A stretch of DNA of 64,000 nucleotides from Spirochaeta sp. UBA5339. GTDB taxonomy: Bacteria > Spirochaetota > Spirochaetia > DSM-2461. The notes below the pieces were generated by a model. That model ran no database searches and was not told the DNA's origin. It was given only the letters and a program-made list of their open reading frames with translations. Made by a program: the position numbers and the translations under genes. The stretch lies in assembly GCA_002408085.1 (NCBI GenBank), contig DHQL01000013.1, positions 89,273 to 153,272 of the forward strand, read 5' to 3'. Below, one piece after another: positions 1 through 8,500 of the stretch; within the stretch, counting starts at the first letter, position 1, and every line of letters begins with the position of its first letter.

Positions 1-124
1 CCCTCCCCTTATCCCCACTACCCCCGCCATAACGGCGGCGGTGGAGGACGCCCTGGGAGTCACCTTTACCCGGCTACCTCTGACGCCCCAGAGAATTCTT
101 GAGGCCCTTGAGGACCTGGAGTAG
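1..124 (+). CDS. C-terminal fragment of a xanthine dehydrogenase/aldehyde oxidase-family molybdopterin-binding subunit
   Basis: Only the last 40 codons lie in the window, read in the frame that ends with TAG at 122-124. The fragment contains PTTPAITAAVEDALGV followed by RLPLTPQRIL. This matches the usual end of the large molybdenum-cofactor subunit of xanthine dehydrogenase/aldehyde oxidase enzymes, where a P-A-I-x-x-A-V-x-D-A-x-G segment is followed by a short LPLTPE-type helix. These enzymes hydroxylate purines, aldehydes or N-heterocycles in the cytoplasm. The substrate cannot be told from this piece. No clear terminator follows. Confidence 0.7.
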   Translation, partial: PPLIPTTPAITAAVEDALGVTFTRLPLTPQRILEALEDLE

Positions 125-503
125 AGATCTTGTACACACACTGGCGGGTTTTCGCGAGGCCCGGCGGATAACGGATAAATTATTTTGAAAGTTTTTAGGA
201 GACAGGAGAGTGAAGAAATTAGTAACAGTGATGGCTCGGATAGAAACCGGAGAAAAAGGATAGCCATGGTTGGAAGTGTAAAAATGAAGGTAATTGACCA
301 GGAAAGAACACGGAATGATGAAAAAACGGCCCGAACAAATCCTGTCGGAAAGGGTTCGTCAGTTTTTTTGCAAAGAGGGGTGGCCTATGGCTAAATAACG
401 ATTAGATTGTTTATAGGTCAATGTGTCTATCGGTAAACCGGTACCGGGTTAATATAATTACCGGTTTTAGTCTGTTTATTTATATTTTTTTAAGAGGTAA
501 ATT
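125..503. other. Intergenic region without a convincing gene
   Basis: This 379-base gap separates the molybdoenzyme fragment from the symporter. A TTG-started frame (185-394, 69 codons) and a 25-codon ATG frame (318-395) are open. Neither has a good ribosome site or a recognisable product, and the residues are mostly charged and of low hydrophobicity. The only clear structure is the dyad at 435-467. Confidence 0.5.
435..467. promoter_or_regulatory. Inverted repeat ahead of the symporter gene
   Basis: AAACCGGTA (435-443) and TACCGGTTT (459-467) are perfect 9-base complements separated by 15 bases. A nested CCGGTACCGG palindrome covers 438-447. The site lies about 40 bases before the GTG start at 504. 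It could be an operator or, with the T-rich stretch at 476-490, a weak terminator. Confidence 0.4.
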
Positions 504-1880
504 GTGAATAGTTTTATTGTTTTAATCATCCTTTATGCTATTGCTGGTACATTGATCAGTATCATGGTTATGAGGAAAAATCAGTCCCAGGAGGATTATT
601 TTGTAGGAGGACGCGGTATCGGCTGGGTCACTTCGGCTCTTACTTACGCGGCCACGACCTACTCGGCTTTTATGATGGTCGGTCTTGTGGGACTGACCTA
701 TAAAACGGGTATCGGTGCTTTTATTTTTGAAATCGTCTATCTTGTGGCCACTCTGATTCTGCTTTCAATATACGGGCGGAAGATTTGGAAGATGGGTAAG
801 GAGAAAAAGTATGTTTCTCCCATGGAGTTATTCACCGACCGTTTCGGGCCCATCACAGGTGGGCTGGGTGCTGTTATTTCTTTGATTGCACTTGTTCCTT
901 ACACAGCTGTACAGGTCATCGGACTCGCCCTTATCCTGCAGAACTACGGCATCAGCTTTAACCATGGTGTTGCCGTTGCTGTTATTGTCATTGCACTCTG
1001 GTCATTTCTCGGTGGTCTCAGAGGCGTTGCTATTACAGATGCTATCCAGGGACTGTTGATGATGACAGTAGCCATTGCTGCAGTTATCTGGGCAGGGAAT
1101 CACTTCAAAGGTGTTGAGCTTTCAACCTTCCCCAGTAAAGTCTGGACCCCTCTGTTCTTTATCAATATAACACTGCCCTGGGCCTTTTTCGCTCTTACGA
1201 ATCCTCAGGTTGTACAGAGACTGTTTATCATTAAGGATAAGAGCGACTTCCGAAAGATGCTTATATTCTTCGGCGTATTCGGACTCCTCTATACCACAAT
1301 CGTTTCCGGAATCGGTATGTCTGCAAAATTCGGTACTCTCCAGGGAATCTTTCCCGAGATTGCCGACCAGGACGGCGTTATTGTGGGAGTTATGTCCCAG
1401 ATGAAGGACTGGCTTGCCCTCCCCCTGGCCCTCGGTATTGTCTTCGCTTCCGTTTCTACGGCTAACTCAATCATTCTTACCCTTTCCTCAATGCTGACAC
1501 GGGATGTATTCAATCAGAAAAACAACGATAATGCCTGGTTGGGACGCGGACTTATCATCGGTCTCGCCATCGCAGTAGGCTTGTTTTCTTTGACTCGTCC
1601 CAACTATCTGGTACAGCTTTCGGTTGCAGCTTCAAGAATACTTATGTGTTTCCTTCCTCTTATGTTCGCACTGTTCCACAGTAAGAAAGGGGGAGAGATT
1701 ACCGGTATCTTAACTCTTGCAGGAGGTGCTGTCTCAGCTATTCTCTTTGGCAATATTACTCCCGCATACAGTTCATTAATGACTTTGGGTGCCACTATCG
1801 TGTTCTTTCTGATCGGACTGGCAATTGACCAAAGTAAGAGTGCCGGCAGCAATCCTGCTGATAAGGAGCTCCTCGCCTGA
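504..1880 (+). CDS. Sodium:solute symporter (SSS family)
   Basis: This is a 458-residue membrane protein with about 12-13 hydrophobic segments, the usual form of the sodium:solute symporter family (LeuT fold). After the first segment comes QEDYFVGGRGIGW, a standard SSS hallmark. A segment around residues 140-190, with ALWSFLGGLRGVAITDAIQG, matches the family signature. The protein would import an organic solute with sodium ions. The solute (sugar, proline, pantothenate, nucleobase or other) cannot be told from sequence alone. The start is GTG at 504, with AAGAGG about eight bases upstream. The gene stands alone: a hairpin terminator follows, and a 33-base dyad lies in front that may control it. 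Confidence 0.9.
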   Translation: MNSFIVLIILYAIAGTLISIMVMRKNQSQEDYFVGGRGIGWVTSALTYAATTYSAFMMVGLVGLTYKTGIGAFIFEIVYLVATLILLSIYGRKIWKMGKEKKYVSPMELFTDRFGPITGGLGAVISLIALVPYTAVQVIGLALILQNYGISFNHGVAVAVIVIALWSFLGGLRGVAITDAIQGLLMMTVAIAAVIWAGNHFKGVELSTFPSKVWTPLFFINITLPWAFFALTNPQVVQRLFIIKDKSDFRKMLIFFGVFGLLYTTIVSGIGMSAKFGTLQGIFPEIADQDGVIVGVMSQMKDWLALPLALGIVFASVSTANSIILTLSSMLTRDVFNQKNNDNAWLGRGLIIGLAIAVGLFSLTRPNYLVQLSVAASRILMCFLPLMFALFHSKKGGEITGILTLAGGAVSAILFGNITPAYSSLMTLGATIVFFLIGLAIDQSKSAGSNPADKELLA

Positions 1881-1903
1881 GTCTGATTTTATTTTAACTT
1901 TTC

Positions 1904-1940
1904 AGGCCTGTCCTTTTCGGGGCAGGCCTTTTCCATTTTT
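1904..1940 (+). terminator. Rho-independent terminator of the symporter gene
   Basis: AGGCCTGTCC (1904-1913) pairs with GGGCAGGCCT (1920-1929) through one G-T pair around a six-base loop. A T-rich run follows (1929-1940). It ends right where the convergent oxidoreductase gene stops. Confidence 0.8.
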
Positions 1941-2539
1941 CAGGCGGTCCGTGCTTTCAGGTCTGTCAGGACTTTTTCAGTTCTTACAAGAGCCTTCATC
2001 CTTTTTCCGTCCCTCCCCTCCATATCTCCCCATTGAAGAAATTTTACCTTCTTAATTCCCACAAAGTTAAAGAGCGCCTTCCGCATCAGCATCTTATGGG
2101 CGTTCCCGAGCCACAGGGCAGGGTAGAGTGATGGGCCCTTCATAGTGGATATACAGATAACCTGTTTTCCCTTCAGAAGGCCCTCGGGCATTATTTTACC
2201 CGGATGATAGCGGTAGGCGAACTCTGTAGCCATCAGACGGTCGAAGTAGCCAAGAAGGATAGCAGGCGGCCGGCCCCACCAGATGGGGTAGATATAGATT
2301 ATAAGGTCTGCCCTGGTCAGCTGATTCCTGTAGGAGGCCATATACGGATCCCTGTGCATATCCCGGCGGCGTCTGTTCTCATCAAAGCGCAGTGCAAAAT
2401 CGAAATTTTCCTTATAAAGATCCAGTATCTCAACCTCCGATATATCCGGGTTGGCTTCCAGTCCCTTCAGGGTCTTCTCCAGAAATGCCCCATTCAGGCT
2501 CTTCCTGTTGGGGTGGGCAAATACAATCAGGGCTCTCAT
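1940..2539 (-). CDS. NAD(P)H-dependent flavin oxidoreductase (flavodoxin-like fold)
   Basis: This 199-residue protein is of the Flavodoxin_2 type (MdaB/KefF/NQO1-like). The N-terminal strand and loop MRALIVFAHPNRKSLNGAF is the FMN/FAD phosphate-binding segment. YPIWWGRPPAILLGYFDR (from residue 84) is the family's flavin-contact motif. Such enzymes reduce quinones, azo dyes or nitro compounds by two electrons in the cytoplasm and often belong to electrophile-stress responses. It is divergent from the MarR gene at 2655. The 115-base gap holds two copies of one dyad, so MarR repression relieved by an electrophile is the likely control (inference). Length and motifs are normal. Confidence 0.88.
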   Translation of the reverse strand: MRALIVFAHPNRKSLNGAFLEKTLKGLEANPDISEVEILDLYKENFDFALRFDENRRRRDMHRDPYMASYRNQLTRADLIIYIYPIWWGRPPAILLGYFDRLMATEFAYRYHPGKIMPEGLLKGKQVICISTMKGPSLYPALWLGNAHKMLMRKALFNFVGIKKVKFLQWGDMEGRDGKRMKALVRTEKVLTDLKARTA

Positions 2540-2551
2540 CTGTCTCTCCTG

Positions 2552-2565
2552 TTATCATTTGATAA
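2552..2565. promoter_or_regulatory. Operator half of a twin MarR-type site (copy 1)
   Basis: TTATCA-TT-TGATAA is a perfect inverted repeat beginning 13 bases upstream of the oxidoreductase start codon, so it overlaps that gene's 5' leader. It nearly matches the dyad at 2592-2605, exactly 40 bases away. The shared form is TTRTCA-N2-TGATAA. Confidence 0.65.
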
Positions 2566-2591
2566 TTAAAACCTAGTAAATAGGATTATGG

Positions 2592-2605
2592 TTGTCAAGT
2601 GATAA
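2592..2605. promoter_or_regulatory. Operator half of a twin MarR-type site (copy 2)
   Basis: TTGTCA-AG-TGATAA differs by one arm base from copy 1. It contains the -35 hexamer of the rightward marR promoter. On the other strand it contains a TTGACA (2598-2593) that can serve as -35 for the leftward oxidoreductase gene with a weak TAGGTT -10. Binding here would block both promoters. Confidence 0.65.
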
Positions 2606-2620
2606 TTATTAAAAGATAAT
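2592..2620 (+). promoter_or_regulatory. Promoter of the MarR gene
   Basis: TTGTCA (2592-2597), 17 bases, then GATAAT (2615-2620). Both hexamers are five of six to the sigma-70 consensus. The transcript would start near 2627, ahead of AGGAGA (2639-2644) and ATG 2655. Confidence 0.6.
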
Positions 2621-2654
2621 TGTAATTAGACAACAAACAGGAGATAATAGGCAT

Positions 2655-3089
2655 ATGAACAGGGATATTGCCTTCCGAAAACTCGTAGAAATGATCTCCA
2701 GTCTCCATCAGATGGAGGACAGTCTACTTTCCATGGTCAAGAGACCGGAGCTGACAGATCTTCAGCAGAGTATGATGACTATCCTCTACCTTTCAGGTCC
2801 GAAAAACCTGAGTTCTCTGAGCAGCTGTCTGAATATCAACCTTCCCAATTGCAGCAGGGAGGTGAAAAAGCTTTCAGAGAGCGGACTTGTTAAAAAAGAG
2901 CCCTCCAGAGAGGACCGAAGGGTCACCCATCTCTCCCTGTCTGATGACGGCAGAAGGGAAGTAGAAGCACTCTTTGCAGAGATGAAGGAGCTTTTTTTCA
3001 GGAGTGCCGGTGACTGGAATGAAGAACGTTCAGCCCGCCTTATTCAGGCTCTTGATGTGATTCATCAGGAGCTGCAGGGTATCTCCTGA
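2655..3089 (+). CDS. MarR-family transcriptional regulator
   Basis: This 144-residue winged-helix protein is of MarR length. Residues about 30-100 hold the helix-turn-helix, including LSSLSSCLNINLPNCSREVKKL as recognition region. The typical wing is PSREDRRVTHLSLSDDGR, and flanking helices would form the dimer. It is read away from the flavin oxidoreductase gene, with promoter and twin dyads in between. The likely role is to repress both genes (inference from layout). The inducer is unknown. A single cysteine (C38 region, in SSCLNI) could be redox-sensing, but nothing in the sequence proves it. ATG 2655 has AGGAGA about ten bases upstream. Confidence 0.85.
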   Translation: MNRDIAFRKLVEMISSLHQMEDSLLSMVKRPELTDLQQSMMTILYLSGPKNLSSLSSCLNINLPNCSREVKKLSESGLVKKEPSREDRRVTHLSLSDDGRREVEALFAEMKELFFRSAGDWNEERSARLIQALDVIHQELQGIS

Positions 3090-3144
3090 CATTGTAATCA
3101 GATCTTATTTTTCATAAATCCAAACAGTTTCAGTCCGGTCGTTA

Positions 3145-3173
3145 TTGACTTAAATGTTTGAAACCCATATTGT
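3145..3173 (+). promoter_or_regulatory. Promoter of the metal ATPase-MarR operon
   Basis: TTGACT (3145-3150), 17 bases, then TATTGT (3168-3173). The -10 box lies inside the left arm of the long dyad at 3157-3201, so a protein bound to the dyad would exclude RNA polymerase. Confidence 0.55.
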
Positions 3174-3201
3174 TTGAATATCAAACAATATGGGTTTCAA
3201 A
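3157..3201. promoter_or_regulatory. Long perfect dyad (21-bp arms) at the ATPase promoter
   Basis: Bases 3157-3177 and 3181-3201 are exact inverted complements with only ATA between them. The dyad contains four copies of one pentamer: TTTGA at 3157 and 3173, and TCAAA at 3181 and 3197, spaced 16 bases in each arm. It overlaps the -10 box, and its right end touches the AAAGGA ribosome site (3199-3204) of the ATPase gene. It can work as a double operator in DNA. As RNA it would fold into a hairpin that hides the ribosome site. Confidence 0.8.
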
Positions 3202-3213
3202 GGAAAATGAAAA

Positions 3214-5052
3214 ATGGTTGGTAGATTTAGTGACTTGACTGTATACAGGGAGATTTTCAGTTCCGGTGAGTTTTTGAAGATTGCTGCGGGAGGAATCCTC
3301 ATCCCCCTGACCCTGGTTTTAGGCAGCAGCGGGATTCTGGAAGAGTTCGTATCAAGGCCGGATCTGATCTTTCAGGCAGTTCTGCTTGTTTCCATGGCAA
3401 TAAACGGTCTTCCCATAATAATAGAGGCTGTTAAGGGGCTGATAGAAAGAAAGGTCAATGTGGATGAACTTGTCAGTATTGCCCTGATCGGCTGTATTGC
3501 CACAGGAAACTTTATGGAGGGAGCCATTGTCAGCTTTATTATGATGGCCGGCTCCTTTATTGAGGAGGCGGTAAGCAACCGTGCCCGCTCCTCCATTGAG
3601 TCTCTTCTTGAGATGAATCCGGCAAAGGCTGTGGTTCTCAGAAAGGGCAAAGAGATTGAAATGGATATCGACTGCGTGGAAATCGATGAGACTGTGGTTG
3701 TCAAGGCAGGAGAGACAATTCCCCTGGATGGAATACTGATAGAGGGAAGTGCCTCAGTGGATGAGTCCCTCCTTACAGGAGAGTCCTTTCCCGTTGCCAG
3801 AAATGCCGGAGACTCCCTGGCTGCCGGGGCAATCAATACCGACGGGCTTATAAAAATGAGGGTTACCTCAAAAGGCGAGAACTCAACCATCAGCAGGCTT
3901 ATCGAGCTGGTCCGCTCTGCGGAGAGTGAAAAGATCCCCAGTACCAGAATTGTGGACAAGTATGCCGGTTTCTTTACGCCGGTGATCCTTTCCATCGCCC
4001 TGATTGTCCTTGTTGTCACCAGAGATGCCAACAGGGCCATTACAGTCCTTATTGTAGGCTGTCCCTGCTCATTTCTTCTGGCCGGTCCGGTGTCGACCAT
4101 TGCAGCAGTCGGCCGGGCCGCCAAAGCCGGAATCATGGTGCGAGGCGGAAATGCCCTGGAGCAGACCGCAGGGGCCAGTTCAATCTATTTTGATAAGACC
4201 GGAACTCTGACAGAGGGAAAACCGGTGATAGTCGAGATTATTCCGGCTCAGGGCTATTCCGAAGATCAGCTCCTCTCCATTGCCTGGGGGCTTGAGAAGG
4301 GCAGCACACATCCCATTGCCAGAGCCGTTATCGATCTGGCCGGCGAGAGAGGGGTGACTCCCGGGGCTGCGGAAGATCTTAAGGTCATTCCCGGATTTGG
4401 AATTTCTGCCCTTATGGACGGTAAGCAGGCTGTAATCGCGGCCTCGGAGCATCCCGAGGGAGGTACTGTATCTGAAATCACTCTGGATGGCAAATCCATG
4501 GGAAAAATCAGGCTCTCTGATCCCCTGAAAAAGGATGTTCCCGCTGCCGTGGCAGCTCTTAAGAACCAGGGAATCGATTCCATAGCACTTCTGTCTGGTG
4601 ATTCTGCCTCTTCGGTTGCTAAAGCGGCATTCCAGGCGGGGATCAGTGATTTCTGCAGTTCCATGAAGCCCGAAGAGAAGCTTGAAAGAATCAAAAATGA
4701 CAGGGCCTCCACTCTTTTTGTCGGTGACGGGATGAATGACTCTCCCTCTCTGGCCGCTGCCACTGTCGGAGTCTGTATGGGGATGAAGGGTACGGATATG
4801 GCCATTGAGGCTTCGGATATCATTCTGATGAAGGACAGTATCTCGGCCCTCCCTTTCCTTATCCGTTTGAGCAGAAGGATGGTCAGGATCATTAAAATTG
4901 ATCTTATCCTGAGTCTGGTCATCAATCTTGTCTCCATTATCCTCAGTGCTCAGGGGATTCTGAACCCCATACTGGGAGCCCTGTCTCATAATATTGGATC
5001 AATTCTGGTTGTTATGCTATCATCGTCTCTAGTCTTTACCAGAGAGAAGTAA
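3214..5052 (+). CDS. P1B-type heavy-metal-translocating ATPase
   Basis: The 612-residue protein uses ATP to move a transition metal across the inner membrane. Visible motifs are TGES (188-191) in the actuator domain, CPC (283-285) in the metal-binding membrane helix, DKTGTLT with phosphorylated Asp327, the P1B hallmark HP (366-367), and GDGMND (504-509). The last helix carries HN-x-GS, seen in zinc/cadmium-like members, which makes Zn/Cd/Pb-type export more likely than copper (inference). There is no N-terminal HMA domain, and residues 1-75 start directly with hydrophobic helices. ATG 3214 follows AAAGGA. The next gene, a MarR regulator, starts on the base after the stop codon, so the two form a self-regulated operon behind the long dyad. 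Confidence 0.93.
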   Translation: MVGRFSDLTVYREIFSSGEFLKIAAGGILIPLTLVLGSSGILEEFVSRPDLIFQAVLLVSMAINGLPIIIEAVKGLIERKVNVDELVSIALIGCIATGNFMEGAIVSFIMMAGSFIEEAVSNRARSSIESLLEMNPAKAVVLRKGKEIEMDIDCVEIDETVVVKAGETIPLDGILIEGSASVDESLLTGESFPVARNAGDSLAAGAINTDGLIKMRVTSKGENSTISRLIELVRSAESEKIPSTRIVDKYAGFFTPVILSIALIVLVVTRDANRAITVLIVGCPCSFLLAGPVSTIAAVGRAAKAGIMVRGGNALEQTAGASSIYFDKTGTLTEGKPVIVEIIPAQGYSEDQLLSIAWGLEKGSTHPIARAVIDLAGERGVTPGAAEDLKVIPGFGISALMDGKQAVIAASEHPEGGTVSEITLDGKSMGKIRLSDPLKKDVPAAVAALKNQGIDSIALLSGDSASSVAKAAFQAGISDFCSSMKPEEKLERIKNDRASTLFVGDGMNDSPSLAAATVGVCMGMKGTDMAIEASDIILMKDSISALPFLIRLSRRMVRIIKIDLILSLVINLVSIILSAQGILNPILGALSHNIGSILVVMLSSSLVFTREK

Positions 5053-5478
5053 ATGGGTGAAAAAGAGAAGATTCACAATCTGTCGGATCTTATTATAGAA
5101 TTCTATGAGAAGCTCTCCTCCTGGGAGCACTCCATAGTGGCAAGCTCAGGCATTACCCTTCAGCAGATGCATACCATCGAGATACTGGGGGTTCACAATC
5201 CGGTTAAGATGAAGGATCTGGCCGGTAAGATGGGGATCACAACGGGAACTCTTACGGTTCTGATTGATAATCTTGAAAAGAAAGATCTGGTGAATAGAAT
5301 TCCCAATCCCGATGACCGCCGGTCAATCGTTATTGTTCTGACAGAGAAGGGCAGGGAACACTACAGGCTCCACAGCCAGTATCACAGGGATCTGACCGCA
5401 GAGTGCGTTGCCGGTTTTTCCGCCTCGGATATCGACAGTTTCTCCAAGTACCTGAAAAAAGTAGTAGATACAATCTAG
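5053..5478 (+). CDS. MarR-family regulator co-transcribed with the metal ATPase
   Basis: This is a 141-residue MarR protein. The helix-turn-helix covers about residues 50-80 (VKMKDLAGKMGITTGTLTVL), and the wing reads NPDDRRSIVIVLTEKGRE. Its ATG abuts the TAA of the ATPase gene with no spacer, which implies translational coupling. It probably binds the 3157-3201 dyad and represses its own operon until a metal or other ligand is present; MarR-type zinc regulators (AdcR/ZitR) are a known precedent. There is no obvious cysteine cluster, and His residues (H9, H20s, H35s) could bind metal. The metal is unproven. A strong terminator follows. Confidence 0.87.
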   Translation: MGEKEKIHNLSDLIIEFYEKLSSWEHSIVASSGITLQQMHTIEILGVHNPVKMKDLAGKMGITTGTLTVLIDNLEKKDLVNRIPNPDDRRSIVIVLTEKGREHYRLHSQYHRDLTAECVAGFSASDIDSFSKYLKKVVDTI

Positions 5479-5481
5479 GCA

Positions 5482-5530
5482 GCAGGACTCCGGTCCACGG
5501 GACAGGAGTCCTGCATGTCTTTTCCCTGTC
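5482..5530 (+). terminator. Terminator of the ATPase-MarR operon
   Basis: GCAGGACTCC (5482-5491) pairs perfectly with GGAGTCCTGC (5505-5514) around a 13-base loop. A T-rich stretch follows (5515-5525). Confidence 0.7.
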
Positions 5531-5554
5531 AGCTTCCCTGGAGGGCCCGGTCTG

Positions 5555-8500
5555 TCAGAGTCTGATGGAGACAGTTTTTATCTCATAGGGGCTAAATTCA
5601 AGCTCTATCCTGTCAGAATCATTTTCCCTTCCAGCAGGGTGCTCCAGAATATTGACCTCCTGCCAGGATGACACGGTCAGGGATGTCTTCAGAGCCGCAT
5701 CGCTCTTCATTCCGGCGTACTCATGCATACGGACCACCGCAGACTTACCGTCCTGAGAGAGTTTTACGGCGTCCACAACAACATTCTTTGCATCCACCGA
5801 CACAAGAGAGTCTGCAGAGAGGGAACTTCCCTCAAAAACCTGGAAGGGGTTGTTCAGCATCAGTGATTCCCGTTCCACATCGGCTTCATAGAAGTCTCCC
5901 GAGTGGGGGAGGATGGAGTAGGACATTTTGTGCTCACCCTGATCGGCTGTGCTGTCTGGGACAACAGGGGACTTCAGCAGGGAGAGACCAATAACCCCCT
6001 CTTTGACATTGTAGCCGTACTTGCAGTCGTTCATCAGCGCCAGACCCTTTCCTCTCTGGGAGAAGTCGGCCCATTTCTGGGCGGGAACCTCAAAGCGGGC
6101 GAAGTCCCAGGAGGTATTGCTGTGGGTGCTGCGTTCCACATTGCCGAACTGAATATCATAGCGGGCCTTTGAGCTGAGAATATCGGTTTCGAAGTAGGTC
6201 CGCAGAAGGGTCTTTCTCTCATGCCAGTGGACGGATGTTTCGAAGTCTATTCTTCTGCTGTGGGCGTACATCTTCATATTCTGGGTAATGGTGGACTGTC
6301 CGATCTCCCATTTGAACTCAACAATCTGGATAAGGGGGCCGTCTTCAATAATTCTGGCAGAACTCAGGACTCCGATCTCTCTGCGCTTTTCCTCATAGTA
6401 GGGTTCCAGCTCCCATGCGTCGAAGTGCCGGGGGCTGTCCTCAAAGAGGCTGAGACGATTGTATCTCTTTCCCTCTGCTATCAGCTCGCTCTCTTCGGTT
6501 CTGTCATAGAGGGATACGATGGAGCCGTTTTCATCCCATTTGATGTTGTAGAAGAAACTCTGAATCTCAGAGACCTCTCGGGATTTCCCGGGGCTCATGG
6601 TGGGGGCGCCGGCTGCAAAGGTGAGGGATCTTATGGACATGGCGTCACCAGTTATCTGCAGATAGTAGCCCGAAGCATCGGCGGCTTTTTGTGCGGGAAC
6701 TGTCTTTCCATCCATGGTAAACTCACCATCCCCGACTTCAGGGACATAGACCACCTCGGCAGCATTAAAGGACTGGGGGTTGAAGACGGCGAAACTGCCT
6801 TCGGTGTCCTGAGCGTAAAGCTCCTTCCGGCGTCCCTCAAGGTCAGCTTCGATCCGTGCATATGCCGCCTCGGCTTCCTCATAGACCTCGGTGATGCTGG
6901 AACCGGGCAGGATGTCATGGAACTGTCTGGTAAGAAGCTCCTTCCACAGGACTTCCAGATCCTTCTGATGATCCGCTGCCTTTCCGGTGATAAGACTGAG
7001 GATCTCGGTGTTTCGCAGGGCAAACTCCAGCTTTCTGTTGTACCGTTTTGTACGGGACTGGGAGGTGTAGGTTCCCCGGTGAAACTCGAGATAGAGCTCA
7101 CCCTCCCAGGTATTCAGACCCTTCTTCTCCTGAAGGCTGTCCAGCTTCCTGAAGAATTCGCTTGCGGTGCCTGTTTTCAGCTTCGGGTTTCCGGGAATCT
7201 TATCCAGGGCGGGGATAGTTTCCAGCATGCCCCTGGTTACACCGCCGCCTCCGTCACCGTAGCCGTAGCTGATCAGGAGTTCGTTGCTGAAGTCCTTGTT
7301 CTGGTAGCTCTTCCAGATTCCGTTCACCGAGTTGGCGTTGACCATGCCGTTGTAGGTGTAGAAATTCAGATCCTCCAGATCCTGATCATCATTGACACCG
7401 GGAGTATTGATAAAGTGGGTCAGTACCTCGGAGCCGTCGATTCCCCGCCAGGTGAAGGTGTCGTTGGGAATGCGGTTGTACTGGTTCCAGCTGATCTTGG
7501 TGGTCATAAAGTAGGGAACTTCAGAAAGTCTCATAACCTGGGGGAGTGAGGCTGTGTAGCCGAATACATCGGGGAGCCAGAGGATATCACTCTCCACACC
7601 CAGTTCGTCCCTGAAGTACTCCTTACCGTAGAGGAACTGTCTGGCCAGGGATTCTCCCCCGGTGAGAAGACAGTCTGCCTCTACCCACATCCCTCCGTTG
7701 GGTTCCCAGCGGCCCTCATCGATTCTGGCCTTGATCTGCTTATAAAGATCGGGAGCGTCTTCCTTCAGCCTTGCATAGAGGTAGGGTTGGGACTGAAAGA
7801 AGACATAGTCCGGGTAGCGTTCCATCAGGCGCAGGACAGTTGCAAAGGATCTCTGGGCCTTCTCTCTTGTATGATCCAGGGTCCAGAGCCAGGCAATGTC
7901 TATATGTGTATGTCCCAGGCAGCGCACCGAGTGCTGTACATCATCCCGGAGCTCCTTGAGTCCCTCTCTGAGGCAGGCTGAGGCTGCAGAAATATCAGAA
8001 GGAAAGAGTTCAGTCCCTGTCAGTGAGATCATGCCGTAAACTGTGTCGGCAAGGTTCAGGAGCTGATAGTAGACCGCTGAGTCACTGTCCATCTGTTTCA
8101 GGGTCATGATCAGGCTGCGAAGGAGGTAGTAGAACTCATCAGCTTCTCTGTCCAGAACCGCAAACTCGCAGCGTTTGATTTCATGGTAGAGGTCGATGTC
8201 CCGCTCATTTCCTCCGCCGTCCAGGCCGGCCCAGAGCATAAAGCGCATTTCGAATACCTTTGTTTCCTCAGGCAGAAGCACCTCCTGGTGGTTCTGATCC
8301 ACACCCTGATAGATTCCGCCGTTCAGGTAGCAGAGGGCTTCAAAGCCGCTGTTGCCACCCTCGCCGGTTCTGCCGAAGTCAAAGAGTCCTGCAGCCTGTT
8401 TGCCATCAAAGGATTCGGGAAGGGTTACCTGAAGACGAAGCCATCCGTAGCCGTTGTAGCCACCCCATCGATGGCGCAGGTCAACGGGGCTCAGGGCTGA

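Noticed and set aside
185..394. 69-codon TTG frame between the molybdoenzyme and the symporter
   Set aside because: There is no ribosome site, no recognisable product and mostly charged residues, so I treat it as chance.
3372..4136. 254-codon leftward frame over the metal ATPase
   Set aside because: It covers the actuator and CPC region of a clear P1B ATPase in the opposite direction. No ribosome site.
6221..7549. 442-codon frame on the + strand
   Set aside because: It is the antisense of the GH38 gene, which has full catalytic motifs. Long antisense frames arise from its codon usage.
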